Shown one piece after another: positions 16,457 through 26,478 of a DNA stretch of 64,000 nucleotides (the stretch's first letter is position 1; the number at the start of each line of letters is the position of its first letter). The position numbers and the translations under genes were made by a program. Source of the stretch: Salegentibacter flavus. GTDB lineage: Bacteria > Bacteroidota > Bacteroidia > Flavobacteriales > Flavobacteriaceae. Location: positions 111,160 to 175,159 of the forward strand of contig NZ_FOVL01000007.1 in the NCBI RefSeq assembly GCF_900115145.1, written 5' to 3'. Under the pieces are notes generated by a model. That model saw nothing but the letters and a program-made list of their open reading frames with translations. It searched no databases and had not been told where the DNA came from.

Positions 16457-18994
16457 ATGGCAAAAAATTTAGTGATCGTTGAGTCCCCGGCCAAGGCCAA
16501 AACTATAGAAAAGTTTCTTGGCAAAGATTATAAAGTAGCCTCGAGCTTTGGGCATATTGCCGATTTGCCTACCAAAGAACTCGGGGTAGATACCGAAGGG
16601 GATTTTACGCCTAAATATATTGTCTCCAAAGATAAAAAAGACGTTGTTAAGAAATTGAAGAGCCTTGCCAAGAATGCCGAAATGGTTTGGCTGGCAAGTG
16701 ATGAGGACCGCGAGGGAGAGGCTATCGCCTGGCACCTTGCCGAAGAACTCAATCTTAAGGACGAAAAGACAAAACGTATTGTTTTTCACGAGATCACGAA
16801 ATCGGCTATTTTAAAAGCGATCGAGAATCCGCGTAATATCAATTACAACCTGGTAAATGCACAGCAGGCGCGAAGGGTGCTGGACAGACTGGTGGGTTAC
16901 GAACTTTCGCCGGTGCTGTGGCGAAAGGTGAAAGGAGGACTTTCAGCAGGAAGAGTACAATCGGTAGCTGTAAGGCTTATTGTTGAGCGGGAAAGAGAGA
17001 TCCAGGATTTTACTCCGGAAGGTTCTTTCAGAATTGATGCTGAATTCTCTACGGAAGATGGTAAATCTTTCAAAGCTAAACTTCCGAAGAACTTTGAAAC
17101 CCGGGAAGAAGCTGAAGCTTTTTTAAAGGAAAATCTCGGTGCAAACTTTAAAGTAGCCGAACTCACCACCAAACCCGCGAAAAAATCCCCGGCACCGCCC
17201 TTTACGACTTCCACGCTACAACAGGAAGCCGCCCGAAAGCTCTATTTTTCGGTGAGCAAAACGATGACGATGGCACAAAGACTTTACGAAGCGGGGCATA
17301 TTACCTATATGAGAACCGATAGTGTAAACCTTTCAGATGATGCGAAAAAAGGCGCAAATGCCGAAATTCTTAAGGCTTACGGAGAAAAATACGCGAAAAC
17401 ACGAAATTTTAAAGGAAAAACCAAAGGTGCACAGGAAGCACACGAGGCCATTCGGCCAACCAGTTTCGAGAATCATACGGTAAACGCCGACAGAGATCAA
17501 CAGCGTTTATACGAGTTGATCTGGAAACGAGCCATCGCCTCTCAAATGAGCGAAGCCCAGTTAGAGCGCACTAATGTTAAAATTGAAGCTGATAAACACG
17601 ATAAGCAGTTTACGGCCAACGGAGAGGTGATAAAATTTGATGGTTTTCTAAAGGTTTATCTGGAAGGCCACGATGAAGAAGAAACAGAGGAACAAAGCGG
17701 AATGCTGCCGGCTTTAAAGGAAAATCAGAAGCTTTTAAGTAAGTACATAAGCGCTACCGAGAGGTTCACGCGCCCACCATATCGATATACAGAAGCTTCC
17801 CTGGTAAAAAAGTTGGAAGAGCTTGGGATTGGCCGTCCGTCAACTTACGCTCCTACAATTTCTACTATTCAAAACAGGAATTATATCGAGAAAGGTTCGG
17901 TAGAAGGTACAGAGCGGGATTATATCCAATTTATTCTTTCTAAAGATAAAATTTCGGAAAAGAAATTAACCGAAACCGTGGGCAGCGATAAAGGGAAACT
18001 GGTTCCTACGGCAGTGGGAATGGTAGTTAACGATTTCCTTGTTAATCATTTTGCAAACATCCTGGATTATAATTTCACCGCAAAGGTGGAACAGAATTTT
18101 GATGATATTGCTAAAGGTAATGAGGAGTGGACCAAGATGATGAAGGACTTTTACAAAACCTTCCATCCGCAGGTTGAAGACGTTGCCAAAAATGCCGAAA
18201 GAGAAGTTGGGGAGCGCATCCTTGGAGAAGATCCCGAAACAGGAAAACCGGTAAGTGTGAGATTAGGGAAATTTGGGCCTATGGTTCAGATAGGGTCGGT
18301 AGAAGATGAAGAAAAACCAAAATTTGCCAGCCTGAGCCCAGATCAGACTTTAGACTCCATAACTTATGAAGAAGCGATGGACCTATTCCAGCTTCCGAAG
18401 CATTTGGGAGAATATAAAGGAGAAGATGTTGAGGTGAATAATGGCCGTTTTGGGCCTTATGTGAGATTCGGTAAAAAATATGTTTCCCTGGCCAAAGGTG
18501 AAGATCCTTTAAGTGTGGATTTTGATAGAGCTTTGGAACTTATCAAGGAAAAAGAAAAGGCCGATGCCCCAATTTATGAATATGACGGGATGCCCGTGCA
18601 AAAAGGGGTAGGTCGCTTTGGACCATACCTTAAATGGAACGGGATGTTCATAAACGTAAACAAGAAATACGATTTTGATAACCTATCAGATAACGACATT
18701 GAGACCTTAATTGAGGACAAGATCCAAAAAGAAAAGGATAAAGTGATCCATAATTGGGAAGATGAAGGAATTAGGGTAGAGAAGGCTAGGTGGGGCCGCT
18801 CTAACATCATCAAAGGGAAAACCAAAATTGAACTTCCTAAAACTGTTGATGCAACCAAACTGACTTTGGAAGAAGTTAAAGATATCCTTGAAAAAAAGGG
18901 AGGAAAAAAGAAAACTGCAAAGAAAAAGGCTCCGGCTAAAAAAACAGCAGCAAAAAAGACTTCCGCAAAAAAGAAAACTACCAAAAAGAAATAA
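16457..18994 (+). CDS. topA: DNA topoisomerase I (type IA)
   Basis: Relaxes negative supercoils by transient single-strand cleavage. The Toprim domain is at the N-terminus (LVIVESPAKAKTIEKFLG, with the acidic triad region ASDEDREGEAIAWHL). The active-site tyrosine lies in GHITYMRTDSVNLS, and RPPYRYTEASLVKKLEELGIGRPSTYAP is the conserved type IA block. In place of four-Cys zinc fingers the C-terminus has repeated GRFGPYVRFG-type modules without the cysteines, then a highly basic Lys/Ala tail (last ~35 residues), a common Bacteroidota feature. At 845 residues it is normal length. The arginase-like gene follows after 3 bp. Confidence 0.98.
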   Translation: MAKNLVIVESPAKAKTIEKFLGKDYKVASSFGHIADLPTKELGVDTEGDFTPKYIVSKDKKDVVKKLKSLAKNAEMVWLASDEDREGEAIAWHLAEELNLKDEKTKRIVFHEITKSAILKAIENPRNINYNLVNAQQARRVLDRLVGYELSPVLWRKVKGGLSAGRVQSVAVRLIVEREREIQDFTPEGSFRIDAEFSTEDGKSFKAKLPKNFETREEAEAFLKENLGANFKVAELTTKPAKKSPAPPFTTSTLQQEAARKLYFSVSKTMTMAQRLYEAGHITYMRTDSVNLSDDAKKGANAEILKAYGEKYAKTRNFKGKTKGAQEAHEAIRPTSFENHTVNADRDQQRLYELIWKRAIASQMSEAQLERTNVKIEADKHDKQFTANGEVIKFDGFLKVYLEGHDEEETEEQSGMLPALKENQKLLSKYISATERFTRPPYRYTEASLVKKLEELGIGRPSTYAPTISTIQNRNYIEKGSVEGTERDYIQFILSKDKISEKKLTETVGSDKGKLVPTAVGMVVNDFLVNHFANILDYNFTAKVEQNFDDIAKGNEEWTKMMKDFYKTFHPQVEDVAKNAEREVGERILGEDPETGKPVSVRLGKFGPMVQIGSVEDEEKPKFASLSPDQTLDSITYEEAMDLFQLPKHLGEYKGEDVEVNNGRFGPYVRFGKKYVSLAKGEDPLSVDFDRALELIKEKEKADAPIYEYDGMPVQKGVGRFGPYLKWNGMFINVNKKYDFDNLSDNDIETLIEDKIQKEKDKVIHNWEDEGIRVEKARWGRSNIIKGKTKIELPKTVDATKLTLEEVKDILEKKGGKKKTAKKKAPAKKTAAKKTSAKKKTTKKK

Positions 18995-18997
18995 TTT

Positions 18998-20152
18998 ATG
19001 GATTTAGAATTCCTGAGTCCCGTAAATCCTGAATTGCTTGAAGAGATCTCTGGTGGAAACAGCCAAACTCTTCGAAATAATCTGGAAATTCATACTGAAA
19101 GTGCAGGGTTACCCGAACTGGAAAATGTGCAGATCGCATTGGTAGGAGTTAAGGAAAACCGACTGAGCGAAGAAGGCGAGAGCCTGCTTCATTTTGATAA
19201 AATAAGGAGGGCTTTTTATAATCTTTATCCCGGGAACTGGCACTTGAATATAGTTGACTTGGGAGATATTGAAAAGGGAGAATCAGTAGAGGATACTTAT
19301 TACGCTCTTCAAAACCTGGTTTCAGACCTGGTAAAAAAAGATATTCTTCCTGTAATTCTGGGTGGAGGACAGGATTTAATATATGCTCAATATCGCGCCT
19401 ACGATAACCTGGATCAAATGGTGAACCTGGTAAATATCGACCACAGGTTTGACTTGGGAGATGCCGAACAAACTATAAGCAATCATTCTTACGTAGGAAA
19501 AATCGTGGTGAACCAGCCTTACAATCTTTTTAATTATTCCAATTTGGGATATCAGACCTATTTTAATTCGCAGGATGAAATAGAATTGATGGACCGGCTT
19601 TTCTTTGATGCATATCGTTTAGGGGAAGTAGTAAATGATATTAGTTTGGTGGAACCGGTGATGCGTGATGCCGATCTGGTAGGTATTGACCTGGGGGCAT
19701 TGAATTCTGCGGTTTTAGGCAGCGGAATCTCGCCAAATGGTTTTGAAGGAAGAGAGATTTGTGCCCTCTCCAGGTATGCAGGAATCAGCGATAAGGTCTC
19801 ATCCTTTGGGCTTTATGAGTACACGCCTGAAATGGGGAAAAGAGGTGATATGCTGGTCGCACAGATCCTATGGTATTTTATTGAAGGTGTAAATTACCGT
19901 ACCAATGAAAATACTATTTCGGCCAGAAAAGAGTTTATTAAATATCAGGTGCCGATAGATGATGATGTTTTGGTGTTTTATAAAAGTCCGGTAAGTGGCA
20001 GATGGTGGATAGAAATACCTTTTCTTGCAAACGTCAATACTAAATTAAAACGCCATACGTTATTACCTTGCAGCGAAGAAGATTACAAGGAAGCTTGCAA
20101 CCAGGTAATCCCTGAAAGATGGTATAAAGCCAAGAGAAAAAACGAAGTTTAA
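18998..20152 (+). CDS. Arginase-fold (formimidoylglutamase-like) protein with degenerate metal site
   Basis: A 384-residue ureohydrolase-fold protein located between topA and gldK, as in other flavobacteria. Family landmarks are present but altered. The GGGHD motif reads GGGQDL, so the first Mn ligand His is Gln. The DAHxD region reads NIDHRFD. The last DxDxxDP motif reads GIDLGALNSA, so its second and third acids are lost. Without a full binuclear Mn site, hydrolysis of formimidoylglutamate or arginine seems unlikely. It may be a pseudoenzyme with a structural or regulatory role linked to the adjacent secretion genes. The assignment to the fold is firm and its function unknown. Confidence 0.85.
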   Translation: MDLEFLSPVNPELLEEISGGNSQTLRNNLEIHTESAGLPELENVQIALVGVKENRLSEEGESLLHFDKIRRAFYNLYPGNWHLNIVDLGDIEKGESVEDTYYALQNLVSDLVKKDILPVILGGGQDLIYAQYRAYDNLDQMVNLVNIDHRFDLGDAEQTISNHSYVGKIVVNQPYNLFNYSNLGYQTYFNSQDEIELMDRLFFDAYRLGEVVNDISLVEPVMRDADLVGIDLGALNSAVLGSGISPNGFEGREICALSRYAGISDKVSSFGLYEYTPEMGKRGDMLVAQILWYFIEGVNYRTNENTISARKEFIKYQVPIDDDVLVFYKSPVSGRWWIEIPFLANVNTKLKRHTLLPCSEEDYKEACNQVIPERWYKAKRKNEV

Positions 20153-20269
20153 ACAAATTTCAGACACTAATTGTATTTACTGTATTTTTACCAAAATTAT
20201 TGTTTTTTAAAAAATAAATAGATAGGTTTACTGCCGTAAAAGCAATATGTCTTAACCTTAAGAGAAATT

Positions 20270-21634
20270 ATGAAGAAGTTTATTTCGCTAATTGCTGTTC
20301 TAACCTTGCTTTTTAGTTGTGGTCGCGGAGACCGGGGGCAGCTGGTGGGTGCGAAAGGGAAAAAGTGGAATCCGGAGAAACCTTACGGTATGACATTAAT
20401 CCCAGGTGGAGCTTTTATCATGGGGAAATCTGATGATGATATTGCCGACCAAAAGAATGCACCTCCAAAAACGGTGACTGTGCGGTCGTTTTATATGGAC
20501 GAAACCGAGATCACTAATGCGGAATACCGCCAATTTGTAGACTACGTGAAAGACTCTATCATTAGAGTTCGACTGGCAATTATGGCTGAAGATATGGGGG
20601 AGACACCAGGTAGTGGAGGAATTGGTGAATTTGCTTTTGCAGATGCAGATACCGACAATCTTACGCCTTATGAAGAATATATGCTTAATTCTTATGGTAC
20701 TGGTGGACCCACCGATAATTATGAAAATCGAAAATTGAATAAGGACGTTGATATAATATGGGATACTGAAGACTATCCCGACGTTTATTATGCCGAAGTT
20801 ATGGATGCTATGTATATCCCAATGGAAGAGGTGTTTAACGGGCAGCGAACTATCGATGTTAAAAAACTGAAGTTCAAGTATTCCTACATGGATATCCAGC
20901 AGGCCGCAAGAACTGAGGGAAGCAGAGGTGATTTTATCCAGGATGAAGAAATTGCAATCTATCCTGATACTACCGTATGGATAAAAGACTTTAACTATTC
21001 CTATAATGAGCCTATGCACAACGATTATTTCTGGCATAGTGCTTTTGATGATTATCCTGTGGTAGGAGTTTCCTGGAAACAAGCGAAAGCCTTCACTCAA
21101 TGGCGAACTTTTTACCATAATGCCTACAGGCGATCAAAAGGAGACCATAATGTGCCTTTATACCGATTACCAACCGAGGCGGAATGGGAATACGCTGCCC
21201 GTGGTGGTCTTGAAGGAGCAACCTATCCATGGGGTGGGCCTTACGCCAAAAATGACCGAGGTTGTTTTATGGCAAACTTTAAACCGCTACGTGGTGATTA
21301 TGCAGCAGACCAGGCGCTTTACACGGTTGAAGCGAAGTCATACGATCCCAATGACTATGGTCTTTATAATATGGCTGGAAACGTTTCAGAATGGGTGAAC
21401 TCCTCTTATGATCCGGCATCATATCAATACATGTCTTCTATGAACCCTACTGTTAACAATGAAGATGATATGCGTAAAGTTGTTCGTGGAGGATCCTGGA
21501 AAGATGTTGCGTACTTCCTTCAGGTTAGCTCCAGAGATTATGAATATGCAGATTCTGCAAGAAGTTATATCGGCTTCAGAACTGTGCAGGATTACCTTGG
21601 TACAGACGTTACCCTCAACCAGAACAACCGTTAA
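20270..21634 (+). CDS. gldK: Gliding motility/type IX secretion lipoprotein GldK
   Basis: An outer-membrane-associated lipoprotein that forms the periplasmic ring of the type IX secretion system with GldN. The signal has a lipobox (LLFSC, Cys17). The rest is a formylglycine-generating-enzyme/sulfatase-modifying-factor fold: GMTLIPGGAFIMGKSD, VTVRSFYMDETEITNAEYRQF, VVGVSWKQAKAFTQWR, YRLPTEAEWEYAARGG, GLYNMAGNVSEWV and VVRGGSWKD. It starts the gldKLMN order, 117 bp after the arginase-like gene. Family function is well established in Flavobacterium and Porphyromonas (PorK). Confidence 0.97.
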   Translation: MKKFISLIAVLTLLFSCGRGDRGQLVGAKGKKWNPEKPYGMTLIPGGAFIMGKSDDDIADQKNAPPKTVTVRSFYMDETEITNAEYRQFVDYVKDSIIRVRLAIMAEDMGETPGSGGIGEFAFADADTDNLTPYEEYMLNSYGTGGPTDNYENRKLNKDVDIIWDTEDYPDVYYAEVMDAMYIPMEEVFNGQRTIDVKKLKFKYSYMDIQQAARTEGSRGDFIQDEEIAIYPDTTVWIKDFNYSYNEPMHNDYFWHSAFDDYPVVGVSWKQAKAFTQWRTFYHNAYRRSKGDHNVPLYRLPTEAEWEYAARGGLEGATYPWGGPYAKNDRGCFMANFKPLRGDYAADQALYTVEAKSYDPNDYGLYNMAGNVSEWVNSSYDPASYQYMSSMNPTVNNEDDMRKVVRGGSWKDVAYFLQVSSRDYEYADSARSYIGFRTVQDYLGTDVTLNQNNR

Positions 21635-21691
21635 TATACCCTGAACTATAACCTATTTTTAAAATAAAGAAAATCTAAATCTCTCTTAATT

Positions 21692-22354
21692 ATGGCAAAT
21701 TCAAGATCCTCAAAAAAAATAACCAATATGGTGTACGGTTTAGGTGCATCTATTGTAATATTGGGAGCGCTTTTTAAATTGATGCACTGGCCTGGTGGTA
21801 ACCCAATGCTTATTGCAGGACTTATTGTTGAAGCCCTGGTTTTTGCATATTCAGCTTTTGAACCAGTAGACGATGATCTTGACTGGTCATTGGTTTATCC
21901 TGAATTGGCAGGAGGAACCGCAGCCGATAACAGAAAACAATCTATGGTTATCGAAGAAGAGAAAGAAGCAGAAGGTCTTTTATCTAAGAAACTTGATGAA
22001 ATGCTGCGCGATGCTAAAATAGATGCAAATCTTATGAGTAGTCTTGGTGAAAGTATCCGTAATTTTGAAGGGGCTGCTAAAGGAATTGCTCCTACGGTAG
22101 ACTCTATGGCCTCTCAAAAGAAATACAGCGAAGAACTTACTATGGCTGCCGCTCAAATGGAGACTCTTAATAATATTTATAAAGTGCAGGTTGAATCGGC
22201 TTCACGTCAGGCTGAGATCAACGAGGAAGTTGCAGAAAACGCTGGTAGACTAAAAGACCAAATGGATTCGCTCGCAAACAATCTTTCTTCTCTTAACGGA
22301 GTTTATGGTGGAATGCTTACTGCGATGAATGGTACCAGGGTGACCACTAATTAG
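21692..22354 (+). CDS. gldL: Type IX secretion inner-membrane motor protein GldL
   Basis: GldL with GldM forms the inner-membrane, proton-motive-force-driven motor that powers secretion and gliding. Two transmembrane helices are at the N-terminus (VYGLGASIVILGALFKLMHW and NPMLIAGLIVEALVFAYSAF) with the conserved KLMHWPGGN loop. A cytoplasmic helical and coiled-coil tail follows from ~residue 85 to 220. The second helix keeps its glutamate (VEAL), the residue thought to conduct protons. It sits between gldK and gldM on the same strand. Confidence 0.97.
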   Translation: MANSRSSKKITNMVYGLGASIVILGALFKLMHWPGGNPMLIAGLIVEALVFAYSAFEPVDDDLDWSLVYPELAGGTAADNRKQSMVIEEEKEAEGLLSKKLDEMLRDAKIDANLMSSLGESIRNFEGAAKGIAPTVDSMASQKKYSEELTMAAAQMETLNNIYKVQVESASRQAEINEEVAENAGRLKDQMDSLANNLSSLNGVYGGMLTAMNGTRVTTN

Positions 22355-22410
22355 TTTAATTAAAACCCGATCAGTTATCCGAAACTTTAAACAACAAAAC
22401 TAATTAGCAC

Positions 22411-23973
22411 ATGGCGTCTGGAAAACAAACACCAAGACAGAAGATGATTAACCTGATGTATCTGGTTTTCATCGCGATGATGGCATTAAATATGTCTAAG
22501 GAGGTTCTTACGGCCTTCGGACTTATGAATGAAAAATTGAATGCATCGAATATATCTACTACTGAACGTAATAATGCTTTTATGGCCGGCCTTGAAGCCA
22601 AAGCCGATGAGCAACCTGAAAAATATGTAGCCATAATGGAAGATGCCGAAAGAGTTCACGAACTCTCGCAGAATCTTAACGATTATATTCAGGGCATAAA
22701 AAACGAACTGCTGGCAGAATATGATGAAGACGGGCAAAGAGATTACGAAGCAATGGACAGGTCAGACAAATTGGACAATATGTTCTTTGCAAGTGGAAGG
22801 GTTAGTCCCAAAGGAGAGGAGTTCCTTGAACAGATAAGAATCTACCGCGAAGGAGTAATCGATATCGTAGGAGATGATTATGCTCAAATTGCTGAAGAAG
22901 TTGCTGAAGAATTTTCTACTGAGGAGGTGACCAATAGAGAGAATGTAACCCAGCCTTGGCTGATGTATCATTACCAGGGTTACCCTCTAATTGCTTCTCT
23001 AACTAAGATGACGCAAACCCAGTCTGATATTAAAACAACCGAAAACGATATTCTTTCGGCTATGTTATCCGGCCAGTTGCAAAGTGAGGTTGCAATGACT
23101 AACTATACCACCTTGCTTGAGACTCCAAGGTCTGCATACTACCAGGGAGAAACTTTTAATGGTTCTATTGTACTGGGAAGAAAAGATGCGACCACCAAAC
23201 CAAACAGGGTTGAATTAAGCCTTGATGGACAAAAGTTAAGCGAATCTGATTACTCTATCGAAGATGGTCGTGTGGTTTTGAATGTGAACGCTGGAAATGC
23301 CGGACAACATAAACTTGAAGGTAGTCTTATCTTCGTTGAAGATGGAGAAGAAACCGTTGTTCCTGTAGATCAGGAGTTTTCTGTAATTCCAAAACCCAAT
23401 GCGGCTACAATCTCTGCAGATAAAATGAATGTTCTTTATCGTGGAGTACAGAATCCGCTTACCATTTCTATGGCCGGGGTACCAGATAATAATGTTAGTG
23501 CATCAGCGCCGGGGTTAAGAAAGACTTCAGGAAGCAGCTATATGATGAATGTTACCAATGTTCAGGCCAGAGAGGTTAAGATCAATGTAACCGGCACAAT
23601 AGATGGCGAGAGCTATCCTTCAAGTTCCACTTTCAGAATTAAAGATATTCCTCGTCCTGTTGGTACAGTGCGTGGAGAAGATGGCGCAGTTAAAATGCAA
23701 CGTAACAGTCTGGAAGTTTCCACAATTGGTGCCGCCTTGCCTGATTTCGATTTTGACATCGATCTGAATGTAACTGGCTTTAGCTTTAAAGTTCCGGGAC
23801 AACCAACTATCCAGGTTAATGGAAGTCGACTCGATGACAGGGCCAAAGCTGCCTTGAGACGTGCAGGAAGAGGAGAGAATGTTACAATATTTGACATCAA
23901 TGCACGTTTATCTAATAATTCTGGATATATGCTGAAAAAAGTAGCTCCTGTAGTAATTGAGCTGACTAATTAA
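22411..23973 (+). CDS. gldM: Type IX secretion motor/periplasmic stalk protein GldM
   Basis: GldM has one N-terminal transmembrane helix (MINLMYLVFIAMMALNMSKEVL) and a long periplasmic region of helical then beta-rich domains. Together these span the periplasm and contact the GldKN ring. Conserved features include the leading SGKQTPRQKMINLMYLV and four later Ig-like domains (for example ETPRSAYYQGETFNGSIVLG and VLYRGVQNPLTISMAGV). At 520 residues it matches the family. It lies 56 bp after gldL and 8 bp before gldN. Confidence 0.97.
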   Translation: MASGKQTPRQKMINLMYLVFIAMMALNMSKEVLTAFGLMNEKLNASNISTTERNNAFMAGLEAKADEQPEKYVAIMEDAERVHELSQNLNDYIQGIKNELLAEYDEDGQRDYEAMDRSDKLDNMFFASGRVSPKGEEFLEQIRIYREGVIDIVGDDYAQIAEEVAEEFSTEEVTNRENVTQPWLMYHYQGYPLIASLTKMTQTQSDIKTTENDILSAMLSGQLQSEVAMTNYTTLLETPRSAYYQGETFNGSIVLGRKDATTKPNRVELSLDGQKLSESDYSIEDGRVVLNVNAGNAGQHKLEGSLIFVEDGEETVVPVDQEFSVIPKPNAATISADKMNVLYRGVQNPLTISMAGVPDNNVSASAPGLRKTSGSSYMMNVTNVQAREVKINVTGTIDGESYPSSSTFRIKDIPRPVGTVRGEDGAVKMQRNSLEVSTIGAALPDFDFDIDLNVTGFSFKVPGQPTIQVNGSRLDDRAKAALRRAGRGENVTIFDINARLSNNSGYMLKKVAPVVIELTN

Positions 23974-23981
23974 TAAAATTT

Positions 23982-24878
23982 ATGACCATGAGCTGGAGAG
24001 GATTATTTGTTATAACACTGGTGTTAGTGACCACAGTTTCCTTCGGGCAGACAAATATTTTGAACGCCAAAGACCCTGGAGATATCGGTAAACAAACCGA
24101 AGCTCAGCGCCAAAGCGACCTTAATGATAAGCCCCTGGAATACGGCTACATTGAAGACAGAGATGTGCTTTGGTCTAAAAATGTATGGGAAATAATAGAC
24201 CTGGATGAAAGGGTGAATTTTCCGTTGTTTTATCCAATAGACACTAATAATATTGGTGGAAATCGGCGTTCGCTTTACGATATCCTTATGAAAGGAATTA
24301 AGGATGGGACAATCGAGAATATATATGCCGATTCTTATTTTACCGAAAAGCGTTCCCTTAAAGATATCCAGGCAACTCTTTCTAAAGTAGATACTACCGA
24401 TCTTGGAATTGAGCAATACAACGCAGGAGAACAGGTGGACGAGCAGTTTATTGATAGACGTGACCTTAGCTCTGCTGATATTGCTGAATATCATATCCGC
24501 GGGATGTGGTATTTCGACAAAAGACAGGCTGAATTGAAGTATCGTTTACTCGGTATTGCACCCGTTGCACCTGATGTGAACTTTATTGATTCCGGCCAAA
24601 CCGATCTTGTAGAACTTTTCTGGGTATGGTTTCCCGATGCCAGGGAACTGTTACACAAAAACAAAGCTTTTAGTGGAGGCAATACTTCTCAAAGTATAAG
24701 CTTTGACCATTTGCTTAATGCCAGGCGCTTTAACGGGATAATCTATCAGGAAGAAAATGTGCATGGCGATCGCCAGATCAATGACTATATAGTTGATAAT
24801 GCATTTAGGCAGCTCCTGGAGTCTGAACGTATAAAAGAACAAATTCGTAACTTTGAACAGGATATGTGGAACTATTAA
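23982..24878 (+). CDS. gldN: Type IX secretion periplasmic protein GldN
   Basis: A secreted partner of GldK in the T9SS ring. It has a signal peptide (residues ~5-24, ending VSFGQ) and conserved GldN phrases: DRDVLWSKNVWEIIDLDERVNFPLFYP, MWYFDKRQAELKYRLLGIAPV and LFWVWFPDARELLHK. The start at 23982 is the first ATG, and an ATG two codons later (23988) gives an equally good signal peptide. It closes the gldKLMN block and is followed by an intrinsic terminator. Confidence 0.96.
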   Translation: MTMSWRGLFVITLVLVTTVSFGQTNILNAKDPGDIGKQTEAQRQSDLNDKPLEYGYIEDRDVLWSKNVWEIIDLDERVNFPLFYPIDTNNIGGNRRSLYDILMKGIKDGTIENIYADSYFTEKRSLKDIQATLSKVDTTDLGIEQYNAGEQVDEQFIDRRDLSSADIAEYHIRGMWYFDKRQAELKYRLLGIAPVAPDVNFIDSGQTDLVELFWVWFPDARELLHKNKAFSGGNTSQSISFDHLLNARRFNGIIYQEENVHGDRQINDYIVDNAFRQLLESERIKEQIRNFEQDMWNY

Positions 24879-24902
24879 TTAGTCCCTTAAAGTGAAAACA
24901 TT

Positions 24903-24930
24903 AAAGCGTCCCTATTGGACGCTTTTTTAA
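24903..24930 (+). terminator. Intrinsic terminator after gldN
   Basis: A 9-bp perfect stem (24903-24911 with 24917-24925, five-base loop) is followed by a T-run. It ends the gldKLMN operon. Confidence 0.88.
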
Positions 24931-24982
24931 TGAATTGAATCCAGGGTTTTCTTATTTCCCTTAGAAACTTTATTTTTAAGTT

Positions 24983-26038
24983 ATGGTAGACTATATAGTT
25001 GTAGGTTTAGGATTAAGTGGAATTTCTGTTTGTGAGCGCCTCGAAGAAAATGGACTTGGTTACAGGGTGTTTGAAGGAGGTGTGCAAAAAGCTTCAGTTG
25101 TTGCAGCGGGACTCATAAATCCAGTGATCCTGAAACGCTTCACCCTCGCCTGGAAGGCCGATGAGCAACTGGAAATTGCCATCCCATTTTATAAGAATAT
25201 CGAGGAGAAACTGCGGGTAAAATTGTTCTATCCGAATAATATCTATAGAAGGTTTAATTCTGCTGAGGAACAAAACAACTGGTTTTCTGCTGCCGATAAA
25301 CCCGGACTTTCAGACTTTCTCAATACCGAACTTAAGCCGAAACTGAATTCTTGTATAAAATCGGATTATGGCTTCGGGGAAGTCTTGCATACCGGTACCG
25401 TAAATACAGAGCTTATGATTTCTGAATATGGGATTCATTTAAGAAAACAGGATAAAATTAGTTTTGAGAATTTTGATTATGATGCTCTGAAAATCGAAGA
25501 AAATCATTTGGAATACAAGGGGCTTGAGGCTAAAAAAATAATCTTCTGTGAAGGTTTCGGACTTATAAATAATCCCTTTTTCAATTATCTGCCTTTAACC
25601 GGGAATAAAGGAGAATATATTACAATTTATTCTGAAGAGCTTCAGATGAATGAAATTGTAAAATCTTCAGTATTTATAATTCCGATAGGCAACAACCTGT
25701 ATCGGGTAGGCGCTACTTATAATAACCAGGATAAATCTCCTGAACCTACCACTAAAGCAAGAGAGGAATTAATCCGCAAGCTTTCGGCGGTAATAAGTTG
25801 CAAATTTGATGTGGTCGATCAGGTGGCCGGGATCAGGCCTGCCAGTAAAGACAGAAGACCCTTGGCAGGACAGCATCCGGAGTATAGGAATCTTTATTGT
25901 TGCAATGGTTTTGGAAGCAGGGGAATGTTAATCTCGCCAATGCTTTCAGAAGAAATCATTAAGCTAACGGAAACCGCAGAGCCTTTACCGCTAGAGGTGG
26001 ACTTAGCCCGTTTTACCAAAAAGCATTATTCAGTCTGA
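24983..26038 (+). CDS. DAO-type FAD-dependent oxidoreductase
   Basis: A D-amino-acid-oxidase/glycine-oxidase fold flavoenzyme. The N-terminal dinucleotide motif VDYIVVGLGLSGISVCERL and the C-terminal VAGIRPASKDRRPLAGQHPEYRNLYCCNGFGSRG block of DAO proteins are present. At 351 residues it is compact. The substrate is not evident, and many family members oxidise secondary or tertiary amines. It overlaps the convergent DUF983 gene by 13 bp at the 3' ends. It may be a single-gene unit after the gldN terminator. Confidence 0.88.
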   Translation: MVDYIVVGLGLSGISVCERLEENGLGYRVFEGGVQKASVVAAGLINPVILKRFTLAWKADEQLEIAIPFYKNIEEKLRVKLFYPNNIYRRFNSAEEQNNWFSAADKPGLSDFLNTELKPKLNSCIKSDYGFGEVLHTGTVNTELMISEYGIHLRKQDKISFENFDYDALKIEENHLEYKGLEAKKIIFCEGFGLINNPFFNYLPLTGNKGEYITIYSEELQMNEIVKSSVFIIPIGNNLYRVGATYNNQDKSPEPTTKAREELIRKLSAVISCKFDVVDQVAGIRPASKDRRPLAGQHPEYRNLYCCNGFGSRGMLISPMLSEEIIKLTETAEPLPLEVDLARFTKKHYSV

Positions 26039-26424
26039 TGCGCTTTACCCGCTTCCTTTTTGTAATCCATAAAGAAATTAATCCAGATATTTCTTGAGAG
26101 TCGCATGATCACCGGCATAAAAACTACCAGGGTTCCAATAATTGACCAGAAAGAGATCATTAAACCTGCCCCAAAAAATAAGTGGCTAATAATAAATGCG
26201 GCCACGGCAAAGGCTACACCTAATGCATAACTTACATACATAGCGCCGTAGAAAAACGAAGGCTCTATCTTATATTTAGTCCCGCAATTAGAACAACGCT
26301 CGTGCATATCAAAGATGCGATTTAGTTTATAGGGGTTATTTTCCTTGTACATACTTTCCTCGTGACACACGGGGCAAACACCAAATAAAATACTATATAA
26401 CTTTTTGCCTTTCAGGAACTTCAT
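26026..26424 (-). CDS. DUF983 small membrane protein
   Basis: A 132-residue protein with two CxxC zinc-ribbon pairs (CPVCHEES and CSNCGTKY) followed by two hydrophobic helices (GAMYVSYALGVAFAVAAFII and MISFWSIIGTLVVFMPVIM). This is the DUF983 pattern. I chose the ATG at 26424 (MKFLKGKKLYSILFG), because the upstream in-frame extension (MQICLNLPCKK) is unlike the family. Function is unknown. It is divergent from the ABC-F gene and shares a 54-bp promoter region with it. Confidence 0.88.
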   Translation of the reverse strand: MKFLKGKKLYSILFGVCPVCHEESMYKENNPYKLNRIFDMHERCSNCGTKYKIEPSFFYGAMYVSYALGVAFAVAAFIISHLFFGAGLMISFWSIIGTLVVFMPVIMRLSRNIWINFFMDYKKEAGKAHQTE

Positions 26425-26478
26425 CTCATTTTTTTTGCAAGGTAAATTTAGGCATATTTGCAAAAATAAAAATTATAA

